Shown in pieces: positions 18,683 to 26,704 of a stretch of DNA of 44,934 nt; position 1 is the stretch's first letter, and each line of letters starts with the position of its first letter. This stretch comes from a virus. Where the stretch lies: IMG/VR virus record IMGVR_UViG_3300036900_000199, positions 1 through 44,934 of that record; one strand, given 5' to 3'. The position numbers and the translations under genes are program-made. The notes beneath the pieces were generated by a model. The model made no database searches and had not been told where the DNA came from. It saw nothing but the letters and a program-made list of their open reading frames with translations.

Positions 18683-18711
18683 ACTATGGGGCATGGTTGC
18701 AAAACTTGCAA
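18683..18711 (-). promoter_or_regulatory. Candidate leftward promoter for the cassette operon
   Basis: On the minus strand TTGCAA (18711-18706) and CATAGT (18688-18683) are separated by 17 bases, each matching the sigma-70 consensus at four of six positions. Two direct repeats, ACTTGCAAGGGT (18704-18715) and ACTTGCAGGGGT (18726-18737), lie 22 bp apart over and upstream of the -35 site, as an operator would. Confidence 0.45.
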
Positions 18712-18999
18712 GGGTATTCCGCAAGACTTGCAGGGGTGATTTGATCTCAAATCGTTCTCAGCGAGATTGCCACGGTTTGTGACGGTTGCTAACGCCCTCA
18801 AACTGGCTCAGTCGGTTTCGTTAGCAATTGCGCAGGGTTTCCAGTTCGGAGCGAGTAGGCGAGACGCAGCAGCCAGCGCTGATTCAGGCTGAAAGTGCCA
18901 GGGATATGCCCCGTCATATCCCACACCTGCGCCCACGGAAACATGCAGGCCATCTCACGTGGATTTGGCGGCCTGCAGACACCACCCGTGCCTTGCGAC

Positions 19000-19009
19000 C
19001 CCCGGGGTG
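19000..19009 (+). repeat. CCCCGGGGTG repeat, copy 1
   Basis: One of three exact 10-bp copies near the small terminase; copies 2 and 3 are at 19333-19342 and 19395-19404. Each contains the palindrome CCCCGGGG followed by TG. Confidence 0.5.
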
Positions 19010-19240
19010 TCCCGGGCCTATCGGTGTCTGGCGTCGGTGTCTGCAGCTAGCTGGCCAGGGCTGCGCATCTCAGGTGTGTCACTCCCTGCGACACCAACAA
19101 GGTGTGGCAGTAGTTCGCTTCAACCCTGGACGCGCGCGAGCGCCACGTGGCGACCGTGGGGGACGGGGCGCCCGGGGCGGGGGACGGGTGGCACCATCGC
19201 GGGGCGGGCTTCCCTGGCGCGCATCCTTGATGTTGACCCC

Positions 19241-19267
19241 TGAAAAAATTCTGTATCGGCGGGGAGG
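19241..19267 (+). repeat. 27-bp direct repeat, copy 1
   Basis: TGAAAAAATTCTGTATC followed by GGCGGGGAGG. The AT-rich block is exceptional in this GC-rich genome. The partner starts at 19303, 62 bases away. Confidence 0.7.
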
Positions 19268-19302
19268 TCGCTCCTGAGACGGCGTCTCTGAAACCCCGCC
19301 TC

Positions 19303-19329
19303 TGAAAAAATTCTATATCCGGCGGGAGG
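19303..19329 (+). repeat. 27-bp direct repeat, copy 2
   Basis: TGAAAAAATTCTATATC followed by CGGCGGGAGG, differing from copy 1 at a few positions. The pair could be binding sites for the terminase or a regulator, or A-tract promoter elements. Confidence 0.7.
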
Positions 19330-19476
19330 GGACCCCGGGGTGGCCCGCGACTGGAAGGCCTGGGAATATGGAGGCGGCCCGCCAGCTTTTTCCTCCCCGG
19401 GGTGGCTTCAGTCTACACGCCGTTCTGACATGTCACCGGTAGAGACGCGCGCGCGCGAGGGAAACTGAGTTCAATT

Positions 19477-19529
19477 TGATATCATTCGTTGTCAAAAAGT
19501 GACAACTTTTGATAGCAAACGTGATATCA
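19477..19529. promoter_or_regulatory. Operator-like palindrome cluster over the RHH gene start
   Basis: TGATATCA occurs at 19477-19484 and 19522-19529. Between them GTTGTC (19488-19493) and GACAAC (19501-19506) are inverted around seven bases. The GTG start at 19499 lies inside. Clustered short palindromes over its own start fit autorepression by the ribbon-helix-helix protein. Confidence 0.55.
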
Positions 19530-19720
19530 AAAGGGTCCTCGTGCGCATGCCGCTGGCACTCTACGCCGATATCGTTGATGAGGCTGATCGGCGGGGGCTG
19601 AGCATCAACCGTGAGGTCATCCGCAGGCTCAAGCTCAAGCGCTGGAGCAACCAGGCGGATTACAGCCGACGCCGCACTCCGCCTATACAACCCCTCAACG
19701 GCAGCCTGGACTTCGACTAG
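19499..19720 (+). CDS. Arc-like ribbon-helix-helix DNA-binding protein
   Basis: A 73-residue protein starting at GTG 19499. Residues 11-46, 'KRVLVRMPLALYADIVDEADRRGLSINREVIRRLKLKR', follow the Arc pattern: strand, helix, 'RGLSINRE' turn, helix. The beta strand needs residues before Met17, which supports the upstream GTG over later starts. The tail is basic then acidic. It overlaps an operator-like palindrome cluster. Its stop overlaps that of the convergent small terminase gene in one CTAG. Confidence 0.75.
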   Translation: MTTFDSKRDIKRVLVRMPLALYADIVDEADRRGLSINREVIRRLKLKRWSNQADYSRRRTPPIQPLNGSLDFD

Positions 19721-20178
19721 AGCACCTCGGCGGGATCGAAGCCGGCGACGACCTTGACGATGGGTTGCGTGACCGTCACGTCCGTGCGCTCGCGGAACTT
19801 CTCGGGGCGCAAGGCCTTGAGCATCAAGGTCAGGAGTTGGTCGGAGTACTGGGTGATGTACCCCGCCAGCAGGCCACCCTGGTACACCGGGGTCTTCACC
19901 CCCTTGAACGCGCGGCGGATGGCTTCGGCTTCCAGGCGGTCGGCAAGCTGGTCGCGTGCCCACTTCTCCTTCACGAGGAACTCGGGGTCGGCTTCCCGCC
20001 AGCGCATCAGCATGCTCATCGGCGCGCCGACCTTCGCCAGCGCGGCCGTCACCGTGAAGTAGTTCGGCAGCGCTTCGAGGTACGCGACCTTGGCTGCCTC
20101 GGGGTCCTTGAGGTGACGCGTGCGCGTGCGGCGGTTCGGGATCTGCGCTTCCACGCTGGCCATGGTTCGGGTGGGCAT
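19717..20178 (-). CDS. terS: Terminase small subunit-like protein
   Basis: A 153-residue protein. 'EALPNYFTVTAALAKVGAPMSMLMRWREADPEF' is a helix-turn-helix of the kind in phage terminase small subunits and 'helix-turn-helix' packaging proteins. 'LEAEAIRRAFKGVKTPVYQGG...YSDQLLTLMLKALRPEKFRERTDV' follows, a distinctive run in this family. Small terminases bind the packaging site and recruit the large subunit. It is unusual that it lies on the opposite strand from the large terminase, 54 bases away and divergent. No clear ribosome binding site precedes ATG 20178 or ATG 20163. Confidence 0.75.
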   Translation of the reverse strand: MPTRTMASVEAQIPNRRTRTRHLKDPEAAKVAYLEALPNYFTVTAALAKVGAPMSMLMRWREADPEFLVKEKWARDQLADRLEAEAIRRAFKGVKTPVYQGGLLAGYITQYSDQLLTLMLKALRPEKFRERTDVTVTQPIVKVVAGFDPAEVL

Positions 20179-20232
20179 GCACGGATTGTGACCCGGAGCT
20201 ACACTGCCGTCCAGCGTGAGGTCGATTGACGG

Positions 20233-21642
20233 GTGACCGCAGCCCTGCGTCCGCAGCGAGCCGCAGCGAGACGTAGGACGACGACCACTGGTGATACGAC
20301 CGACGCCATTGCCGACACAGTCCGCGTAAGACCGCAGGAGTCCGCTTACAGGCCGTATGGGGCTGCTGCGGAGCTAATGCGCTTCCGGGGGCGCGAGGTG
20401 GTGCTCGCTGGACCCGCCGGCACCGGGAAAAGCAGGGCGGCGCTGGAGAAGCTGTCGTTCGTGGCCTACCACGCGCCCATTCGGGCGGCGATCGTCAGGA
20501 AGGTCAGGAAGTCGCTCACCCAGGCGGCGCTGGTGACCTTCGAGAAGAAGGTGCTGCCGGAGCCCTCGGGGGTGAGGTTCTGGACCGAGGATCAGGAGTA
20601 CCGCTACCCCAATGGCGCGGTCATCGCCCTGGCCGGGCTGGACGACCCCGAGAAGGTCAAATCAACGGAATTCGATTTGATTTATGTGCAAGAAGCTACG
20701 GAACTCGACCAACTCGACTGGGAACTGCTCGTGTCCCGACTCCGCAACGGTGTGCTCAGCTATCAGCAGATCATTGCAGACTGTAACCCCGCAGATCCGT
20801 ATCACTGGCTCAAGCAGCGTTGTGACCGTGGTGAGTGTTCGCTGCTCGATACACGGCATGAGGACAACCCACTTCTATACGATCACGTACTGGGGGCCTG
20901 GACCGACTTCGGCGAGCAGTACCTCAAGACCCTCGACACCCTCACCGGCTACCTGTACCAGCGGCTGCGGCTAGGCCTGTGGGTGGCCGCCGATGGCATG
21001 TTCTTCACCGAGTGGAACCCCGAGGTCCACATAGTCGAGCCGTTCGAGATCCCCGACCACTGGCCCAGGTGGATCGCCGTGGACTACGGCTACCAGGCGC
21101 CCTGGTGCGCCCTGTGGTTGGCCAGGGACCCCGAGGGCAGCCGTCCCATCTACGTCTACCGCGAGCGGTACGGCGCGGGGCTGCGGGACGAGGAGCAGGC
21201 GGACATCATCTGCGAGGTGTCCCAGGACGAAAACATCGTTGCCAGGGTGCTCGACCCGTCGATGTTCAACGCGCGGACGGAGTCCAATCGGCCCTCGATC
21301 GCCCAGGTGTACGCTGACCACGGCGTCTGGCCGGTGGTGCCGGGTCACAACAACCGCCGTACCGGATGGGCCACACTCCGTCGCGCGTTGGCCTGGGATG
21401 ACGGCGTCGCCCTGGGCCACGCGCCCTCAGTGCCCCGCCTGCGCATCTTCGAGGGCCGCGCCCCCAACCTCGTGCGCACCCTGCCAGCCATGGTGCACGA
21501 CCCGCTCGATCCCGAGGACGTGGCCGACAAGCTGCACGGCACCAAGACCGAGGACCACGCCCCCGACGCGCTCAGGTACGCCATGAGCGTTGAGAGCGCG
21601 CCCGAGCCAAGCCAGGAGATCGGGACTCTCCAGTGGGGATGA
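20233..21642 (+). CDS. terL: Terminase large subunit
   Basis: A 469-residue packaging motor and nuclease. Walker A is GPAGTGKS at 60-67, and Walker B with the catalytic Glu is 'FDLIYVQEATE' (Glu154). The RNase H-like nuclease shows Asp284 (WIAVDYG), Asp341 (VLDPS) and Asp445 (HAPDALRYAM). It belongs to the Terminase_3/PBSX-like group by motif order. It begins the rightward late operon with GTG 20233 and only a weak AGG upstream. The late promoter is probably in or near 20179-20232 but was not identified. Confidence 0.95.
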   Translation: MTAALRPQRAAARRRTTTTGDTTDAIADTVRVRPQESAYRPYGAAAELMRFRGREVVLAGPAGTGKSRAALEKLSFVAYHAPIRAAIVRKVRKSLTQAALVTFEKKVLPEPSGVRFWTEDQEYRYPNGAVIALAGLDDPEKVKSTEFDLIYVQEATELDQLDWELLVSRLRNGVLSYQQIIADCNPADPYHWLKQRCDRGECSLLDTRHEDNPLLYDHVLGAWTDFGEQYLKTLDTLTGYLYQRLRLGLWVAADGMFFTEWNPEVHIVEPFEIPDHWPRWIAVDYGYQAPWCALWLARDPEGSRPIYVYRERYGAGLRDEEQADIICEVSQDENIVARVLDPSMFNARTESNRPSIAQVYADHGVWPVVPGHNNRRTGWATLRRALAWDDGVALGHAPSVPRLRIFEGRAPNLVRTLPAMVHDPLDPEDVADKLHGTKTEDHAPDALRYAMSVESAPEPSQEIGTLQWG

Positions 21643-21661
21643 AGTGTGAGGGTGTGGTGGG

Positions 21662-22369
21662 TTGACGCAATCCGCCGTTGCCTACCGCGAAACCGAGAGC
21701 GGCAACACCACGCTCAGCACCGGGCTGCGCACCCACAAGGGCTTGCAGGAAGCCACCTCGATGCGCATCCGTGGGCCGCTGCTCTACCCCGGCGCGACCC
21801 AGGGCAACGGCCCGAGTCCAGGCGGCGGCCAGGGCATGGAGTTGCTGCACAACACCGACGTGGGCAGCGGCATCCAGTCCTTCGATCGCGAGAAGTACGC
21901 CTGGCTGGACTTCAGCATCAACGCCAGGAACATCAACCTCGTGCCTCAGGGCGGCAAGGTCACGATGCCCGCCGGGTCGGCGCAGTCCTTGCTCGGCTAC
22001 TGGTTCCAGGGCAGCAGTTGGGCGCCGCCGACCATCAACCAGTGGTATGAGTCCAACGTCACCGCTAACTTCACCACCACCGGGGCGTATCCGTGGCGCA
22101 TCGAGTGGAGCACCATTGTGTACGGCCCCGCTGGTGCGTCCATCTACATCGGTCTGGGCTACGACGGCACCCTTCAGTGGGCTTCCGTTAGCGTGGTCAA
22201 CGTCCCGAACACCAACTACCAGTGCCCGCTGAGTGGCGTCGTGTATCAGCCCAACCCTCCCCCACCTGGGCCGCACCACATCAGCCTGTGGATGTACGCC
22301 AGCCTGGCAGGTTGTCAGTTCTCGCCCAACGCCACCTCTAGCGTGTGGGTTACGGAGCAACGCGCATGA
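21662..22369 (+). CDS. Putative virion protein after TerL
   Basis: A 235-residue protein from TTG 21662; an in-frame stop just upstream leaves no ATG or GTG option. GAGGG lies about ten bases before it. It is beta-rich, with 'WYESNVTANFTTTGAYPWRIEWSTIVYGPAGASIYIGLGYDGTLQWASVSVVNVPNTNYQCPLSGVVYQPNPPPPGPHHISLWMYAS', a jelly-roll-like pattern. This suggests a structural or decoration protein. It overlaps the portal gene as ATGA. No family recognised. Confidence 0.65.
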   Translation: MTQSAVAYRETESGNTTLSTGLRTHKGLQEATSMRIRGPLLYPGATQGNGPSPGGGQGMELLHNTDVGSGIQSFDREKYAWLDFSINARNINLVPQGGKVTMPAGSAQSLLGYWFQGSSWAPPTINQWYESNVTANFTTTGAYPWRIEWSTIVYGPAGASIYIGLGYDGTLQWASVSVVNVPNTNYQCPLSGVVYQPNPPPPGPHHISLWMYASLAGCQFSPNATSSVWVTEQRA

Positions 22370-24510
22370 GCATGGTCACCGCGCCGCCGCCGAACTGGTT
22401 CCCAGGCGCCAACACCGAGGACGCCATGGAGCGGGCCACCATGGAGCTTGCCCAGGACCTCAAGCACCAGTTCAAGGACCGGGACGCGCTCTACCGCGAC
22501 ATCGACGCGGTGCTGTTCGGCGAGCTTCCGGTGGAGATCCCCGACGCCTACCGCAAGACCGCCGTCGAGGTGCGCTCGCCCCTGGCGCTGCACATCGCCA
22601 CCACCGTCACCGCCGCGCTGAGCGTCAACCCGATGAGCACCGTCTTCAAGCCGGTCGGCTTCGGCGACATCTACCAGCAGAACTCCACGCTCAGGGAGAA
22701 CTTCTTCGAGGCAAGCTGGAAGCGCCAGGAGACGGAGGCGCGCCGCCAACTGCTGCGGCTGTTCATGTGGAGCATGGCCGTCAAGGGCGAGGGCATCATC
22801 AAGACCGTCGAGCGCGCCAGAACCGCCTGGAGCGAGTACGGCGACAAGGCCATGACCCTGGAGCAGCAACTCAAGACCGTCAAGGAGTACGACCAGCACG
22901 CCCAGGACATGGTCTACGACCATGAGACGGAGAACATGAAGCTGGCGCTGCCGTATCCGATCGCCAGCACCGACGTTCCTCCAGAAACCTTCTACTACAC
23001 CAAGAACGAGAACGGTTTCACCTCCGTCGTGGAGATCAAGGAACTGCCGTACCTGGACGCCCTGGAGCGGTTTGGAGCGGGCTTGAACTCCCGTGGCGAG
23101 GTGGTGGCTCCCGAAACGTGGAGCGGCCTGGACCCGCAGGCTATGGAGCTTGCGCGCGCGGAGTGGACGCGCATGATGAGTGGCAAAAGCGAGCGCACCA
23201 TCCGCTGCATCGAGGCCTGGGACTACCAGCATCAGGTCATCCTGCTGAGCGGTCCCGGCCAGCGCGATCGCGGCCAGAGCGGTAGCTTGGGCAAGAGCAC
23301 CCTGTGCCGCGTGCTCAAGCACTCCTACGGCGATCCGTTGCTCAAGACCTTGAAGGGTCCCTACTTCCACGCTCTGGGCATCACCACCGCCTCGCGCCTG
23401 CCCGAGCACGCCGGGCTGAGCATCCTGTTTGGCTTCCTGCGGCTGTTCCCACTGCTCGACAGCTTGCTGACGATGCAGGGCAACGCGGCGTACATCACCG
23501 GCTATCCGGCCTTCAAAAAAACCACGCCGCCGGGCGTGCTGCCGGGGCTGCCGGCGATGCCGTACGGCATCGACGCGCGCGAGGCTAACACCAAGGCGCA
23601 GACCATCGAGCCAGGCAAGCTGTTTCCGTTCGACGTCGCGCCCATCGACCAGCCGAGATCCGGCGTGGATAGCGACAAGCTCATCGAAAACATCCAGAAG
23701 ATGCTGGAGTGGGCGCTGCCGAGCGTCGTGCAGGGCATGGTCGCCAGCGATCAGTCGGGCTACGCGCTGAACCAGGCGGCGTATCTAGCGCGGCTCGGGT
23801 GGGACCCGATCGTCTCCAACGCCGAGGTCGCCCTGGGCGAGCGCATCGGCTTCGAGAGTTGGATGATCGAGCACAGGATCGGCGAGAAGGTCTACGCCTG
23901 GGGCGAGGTCGAAGCTAAAAAGGGCAAGAAGCAGATCGGGGGTCAGACCAAGGCCGCGTGGCTTGGCGTCGGACCCGATGACCTGAAGGGCGTGCACCGC
24001 TACGAGTGCAAGCTCGCTCCATCCACTCCGTCGAACGAAATCATCGAGACGCGCGCGATCGGCGAAAAGATGCAACTCAAGCTCATCACGTACGAAGACG
24101 CCGTGGAGCGGGCGGGTGCCAACCCCGATGAGGTCGAAAAGTCCTGGCTCCTGCACGACTTGAAGAATAGCCAGGAGGTCCAGCAGGAACTGAAGGACAG
24201 CATCTTCCAGAAGATCGCCACCATCCGCTCTGCGAGAATGAGTGCGGCGGGGGTGCCCGTCCCCGGCGCGCCACCGCCTGGTATGCCCGGTCCAGCAGCC
24301 ACGGGTGTGCCAGGCGGCACGCCGGGCGCCCCGCCCGCGCCAGGCCCCGGTGGTATGCCCCCGAATCCCGTGCCCTCGCCCGGTCAGGGATTGCCCATCG
24401 CTCCACCTCCCCCAGGAGGCGGCGGTGGAGGCATGCCACCGGGTGGCGTGCCCGGCACACCTGTCGTTCCGCAGCCGCCGCACGGCGCCATGCCGCTGCC
24501 TGGAGGGTAG
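22366..24510 (+). CDS. Portal protein with Pro/Gly-rich tail
   Basis: A 714-residue protein, the size of large portals of short-tailed phages, placed after the terminase. The order of features fits a portal: an N-terminal helical region ('DRDALYRDIDAVLFGELPVEIPDAYRKTAVEVRSPLALHIATTVTAALS'), a central wing, and a long helix ('LIENIQKMLEWALPSVVQGMVASDQSGYALNQAAYLAR') like the portal stem. The last 100 residues are almost only Pro, Gly, Met and Ala, a disordered tail. ATG 22366 has GGAG eight bases upstream. The assignment rests on position, size and layout. Confidence 0.7.
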   Translation: MSMVTAPPPNWFPGANTEDAMERATMELAQDLKHQFKDRDALYRDIDAVLFGELPVEIPDAYRKTAVEVRSPLALHIATTVTAALSVNPMSTVFKPVGFGDIYQQNSTLRENFFEASWKRQETEARRQLLRLFMWSMAVKGEGIIKTVERARTAWSEYGDKAMTLEQQLKTVKEYDQHAQDMVYDHETENMKLALPYPIASTDVPPETFYYTKNENGFTSVVEIKELPYLDALERFGAGLNSRGEVVAPETWSGLDPQAMELARAEWTRMMSGKSERTIRCIEAWDYQHQVILLSGPGQRDRGQSGSLGKSTLCRVLKHSYGDPLLKTLKGPYFHALGITTASRLPEHAGLSILFGFLRLFPLLDSLLTMQGNAAYITGYPAFKKTTPPGVLPGLPAMPYGIDAREANTKAQTIEPGKLFPFDVAPIDQPRSGVDSDKLIENIQKMLEWALPSVVQGMVASDQSGYALNQAAYLARLGWDPIVSNAEVALGERIGFESWMIEHRIGEKVYAWGEVEAKKGKKQIGGQTKAAWLGVGPDDLKGVHRYECKLAPSTPSNEIIETRAIGEKMQLKLITYEDAVERAGANPDEVEKSWLLHDLKNSQEVQQELKDSIFQKIATIRSARMSAAGVPVPGAPPPGMPGPAATGVPGGTPGAPPAPGPGGMPPNPVPSPGQGLPIAPPPPGGGGGGMPPGGVPGTPVVPQPPHGAMPLPGG

Positions 24511-24513
24511 GGC

Positions 24514-24993
24514 ATGCCAGGCACCCAGAACCCGCTGGATGAGATCGCCAACGACCTGGCGCTCTGGATAGACCAGACCTCCACGGAGATTGCGCTCGCG
24601 TTCGCCCCGACCAGGGCGCCGTTTTCGGCCAACGTGACCGAGGAGCAGAAGCTGGAGTTCTATCGGACCAGGCTGTTCAACCCGGACGGCACGCCCAACG
24701 AGGCTGGCCGCCAGGCCGAACTCCAGCGCCTGGGCACCACCGGCTTCACCCAGGTCTACAAGGCTGTCATCCACCGCTACCCGGACCTGCGCATCCCGAT
24801 GCCCGAGGTGGACCTCACCGTGCCGGACCAGTGGCCGCAGCCGCCGCCGTCGGGTGGTCCCCCGCCACCGATCCCGTCGCTGCCAAGTGGGCCAGGCGTG
24901 CGCGGCGCCGGTCCCGTTCAGCCCGGTCCGCCGGTGCTGGTCCCGCCCGCGCCGCCCATGGTGCCGCCACCCCCGCCGAGGAGTAATCGCTGA
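24514..24993 (+). CDS. Structural-region protein with Pro-rich tail
   Basis: A 159-residue protein from ATG 24514, preceded by GGAGGG. The first 110 residues are helical ('LDEIANDLALWIDQTSTEIALAFAPTRAPFSANVTEEQKLEFYRTRLFNPDG') and the last 50 are Pro/Gly-rich. It probably is a head or portal-associated protein. No family recognised. It overlaps the next gene as TGATG. Confidence 0.55.
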   Translation: MPGTQNPLDEIANDLALWIDQTSTEIALAFAPTRAPFSANVTEEQKLEFYRTRLFNPDGTPNEAGRQAELQRLGTTGFTQVYKAVIHRYPDLRIPMPEVDLTVPDQWPQPPPSGGPPPPIPSLPSGPGVRGAGPVQPGPPVLVPPAPPMVPPPPPRSNR

Positions 24994-26519
24994 TGCCTGA
25001 CGCCAATGGCCAGATGACGCTGAACGACCTGCTCGCCCAGTCCAGCGGGTTGCCCTCGTACAACTACTACGACCCGTCGGCGATCGACTACGGCAACGCC
25101 GCCAACCAGAACAACCTGCGCAACGCCCAGGCGGGCTACTACGGTTCCCAGGGCAACTACTACAACGCCCAGGCCGCCAACATCCCGTTCCAGAACGCGC
25201 TCAGCACCGCCCAACTCAGCGGCTACTTCGGTCCGAGCGTGGGCTACGGCACCGTGGGCGGGCAGGCGACGTTCCCCAACCTGCAGTACACCACCGGCGC
25301 TTTCGGCCAGTACTACCCCGGTGGCCTCTCAGGTGTCTCGCCTGGCACGCCGACCATGGAAGCGCAGCAGAACATGCAGAACTACGGCCTGAATCAGGCC
25401 GGCGTCACGGGTGTGTACTACGACCCGTCGCAGATGACGTACGCGCCGGGCACCTTCATCCGCGACCCGAGCACCAACGCCATCGGCCAGATCCAATCCA
25501 ACGGCCAGATGCGCATGTTCGGCGACCAGGGCGACTTCCTGCGCGCGGGTGGCAACTGGGACATGGTCAACAACCCGGACATGATGCGCAACGTGGACAC
25601 CGCCACGTACCAGCGCCTCGCTCAGCCCGGTCAGAACGGCAACGGCGGCACCGCCTCACTCCAGACGCAGCAGTTGTATGGCACCAACGCCGTACCGGGG
25701 CAGAACGCGGCGACGATGGCGATGCAGGCGATGTACGGCGGCTATGGCATGCCGACCGAGGGCCAGCAAACCCTCGGCGCGCAGCAGCAGTACTGGCAAC
25801 AGGGCTTCTCGCAGTCGCAGGCTGACATCGCGCAGCAGAACTGGCAGAAGGCCTTCCAGGCGCAGCAGGGCCAGAACGTCCAGCAGAACACGCTGGCCTA
25901 CCTGCAGCAGTTGGCCAGCTTGCGCGGACCTGCCGACTGGGCCAAGTACCAGCAGGTCCTGGGCTCCACGCCGCAGGGCATGCGCGACCTGTACTCCGCA
26001 GCCATGGGTCAGTACATCCCTGGCGGTGGAGCGACCAGCGGTGTGGCGCCGCAGGCGGCGGACCTGAGCACCATGCAGCAGCAGATGGCTGGCGGCCAGG
26101 GCTACGCGCAGCAACAGGGCGGCTACTACCCACCCAACAACCAGCAGAACCAGATGCTCGCCTCGGGCAACCAGCAGTACCAGAATCAGATGCTCGCCTC
26201 GGGCGGCTACCGCAACGCGGCGCTGCCCAACGGTGGCAACACGGGCATGAGCGGCGACCAGATGAGCGCGCAGTCGGTGCAGGCCACCGGCAACGGCACC
26301 AACATGTACGGCGGCCCGCAGCAGCAGTACAACCTGCCCGCCCCCAACCAGATCAGCAACCAGGCCTGGAACAACATGGCGCCGTCGCAGCAGCAGATGC
26401 TCTTCGGCATGTACGAGGCCAACGGGTGGGACAAGGGCGACGTTGAGGCGCTGCGCCAGCAGAGCTTGCCGAAGTACGGCACCAACAACGCCACGGCGGG
26501 GACCTGGCGACTCCAGTGA
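24993..26519 (+). CDS. Gln/Asn/Tyr/Gly-rich virion-region protein
   Basis: A 508-residue low-complexity protein rich in Gln, Asn, Tyr, Gly and Ala. It has repeated 'YYGSQGNYYNAQ'-like and 'QQQMAGGQGYAQQQGGYY' stretches and 'QMLASGNQQYQNQMLASGG' near the C-terminal third. The C-terminus has a more normal sequence ('APSQQQMLFGMYEANGWDKGDVEALRQQSLPKYG'). Composition is prion-like. Position between the portal and the giant injection protein suggests an internal or ejected virion component. No enzymatic motif. Confidence 0.6.
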   Translation: MPDANGQMTLNDLLAQSSGLPSYNYYDPSAIDYGNAANQNNLRNAQAGYYGSQGNYYNAQAANIPFQNALSTAQLSGYFGPSVGYGTVGGQATFPNLQYTTGAFGQYYPGGLSGVSPGTPTMEAQQNMQNYGLNQAGVTGVYYDPSQMTYAPGTFIRDPSTNAIGQIQSNGQMRMFGDQGDFLRAGGNWDMVNNPDMMRNVDTATYQRLAQPGQNGNGGTASLQTQQLYGTNAVPGQNAATMAMQAMYGGYGMPTEGQQTLGAQQQYWQQGFSQSQADIAQQNWQKAFQAQQGQNVQQNTLAYLQQLASLRGPADWAKYQQVLGSTPQGMRDLYSAAMGQYIPGGGATSGVAPQAADLSTMQQQMAGGQGYAQQQGGYYPPNNQQNQMLASGNQQYQNQMLASGGYRNAALPNGGNTGMSGDQMSAQSVQATGNGTNMYGGPQQQYNLPAPNQISNQAWNNMAPSQQQMLFGMYEANGWDKGDVEALRQQSLPKYGTNNATAGTWRLQ

Positions 26520-26704
26520 CAGCCGTCGCCTTCAGTCTCCCGAAAGGCATCCTCGTCTACCAGGCGAACTGCGGCGACTGCCGGGGGAGATTCGGCGTGA
26601 TGTGTGCCGAACCTCCGGATGAGATCACGCCCACGTATTGCCCCTTCTGCGCACGTCGCGTCACCTTCCGCCTGGCGAGCCATAGGGAGGTGCCTGCCGA
26701 GTGA
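26516..26704 (+). CDS. 62-aa zinc-ribbon protein
   Basis: A 62-residue protein from GTG 26516, overlapping the previous stop (GTGA). 'CGDC' (residues 19-22) and 'CPFC' (42-45) give a zinc ribbon. It lies inside the virion gene series, just before the giant protein, and overlaps that gene by four bases. Function unknown. Confidence 0.6.
   Translation: MTAVAFSLPKGILVYQANCGDCRGRFGVMCAEPPDEITPTYCPFCARRVTFRLASHREVPAE

Larger units (their letters stand above)
18738..19476. other. Gene-free region beside the terminase genes, repeat-rich
   Basis: No gene is supported; the open frames here have no recognisable protein character. The region carries three copies of CCCCGGGGTG (19000, 19333, 19395) and two copies of a 27-bp repeat (19241, 19303). 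It also has a very G-rich strand at 19140-19210, a palindrome TGACATGTCA (19426-19435) and an alternating GC run near 19447. A packaging (cos/pac) or terminase-binding region is plausible by position. Confidence 0.5.

Noticed and set aside
18828-19277. Possible HNH endonuclease gene before the terminase
   Set aside because: Position would fit, but neither open frame here contains the His-Asn-His or CxxC motifs; sequence is repeat-rich and compositionally non-coding.
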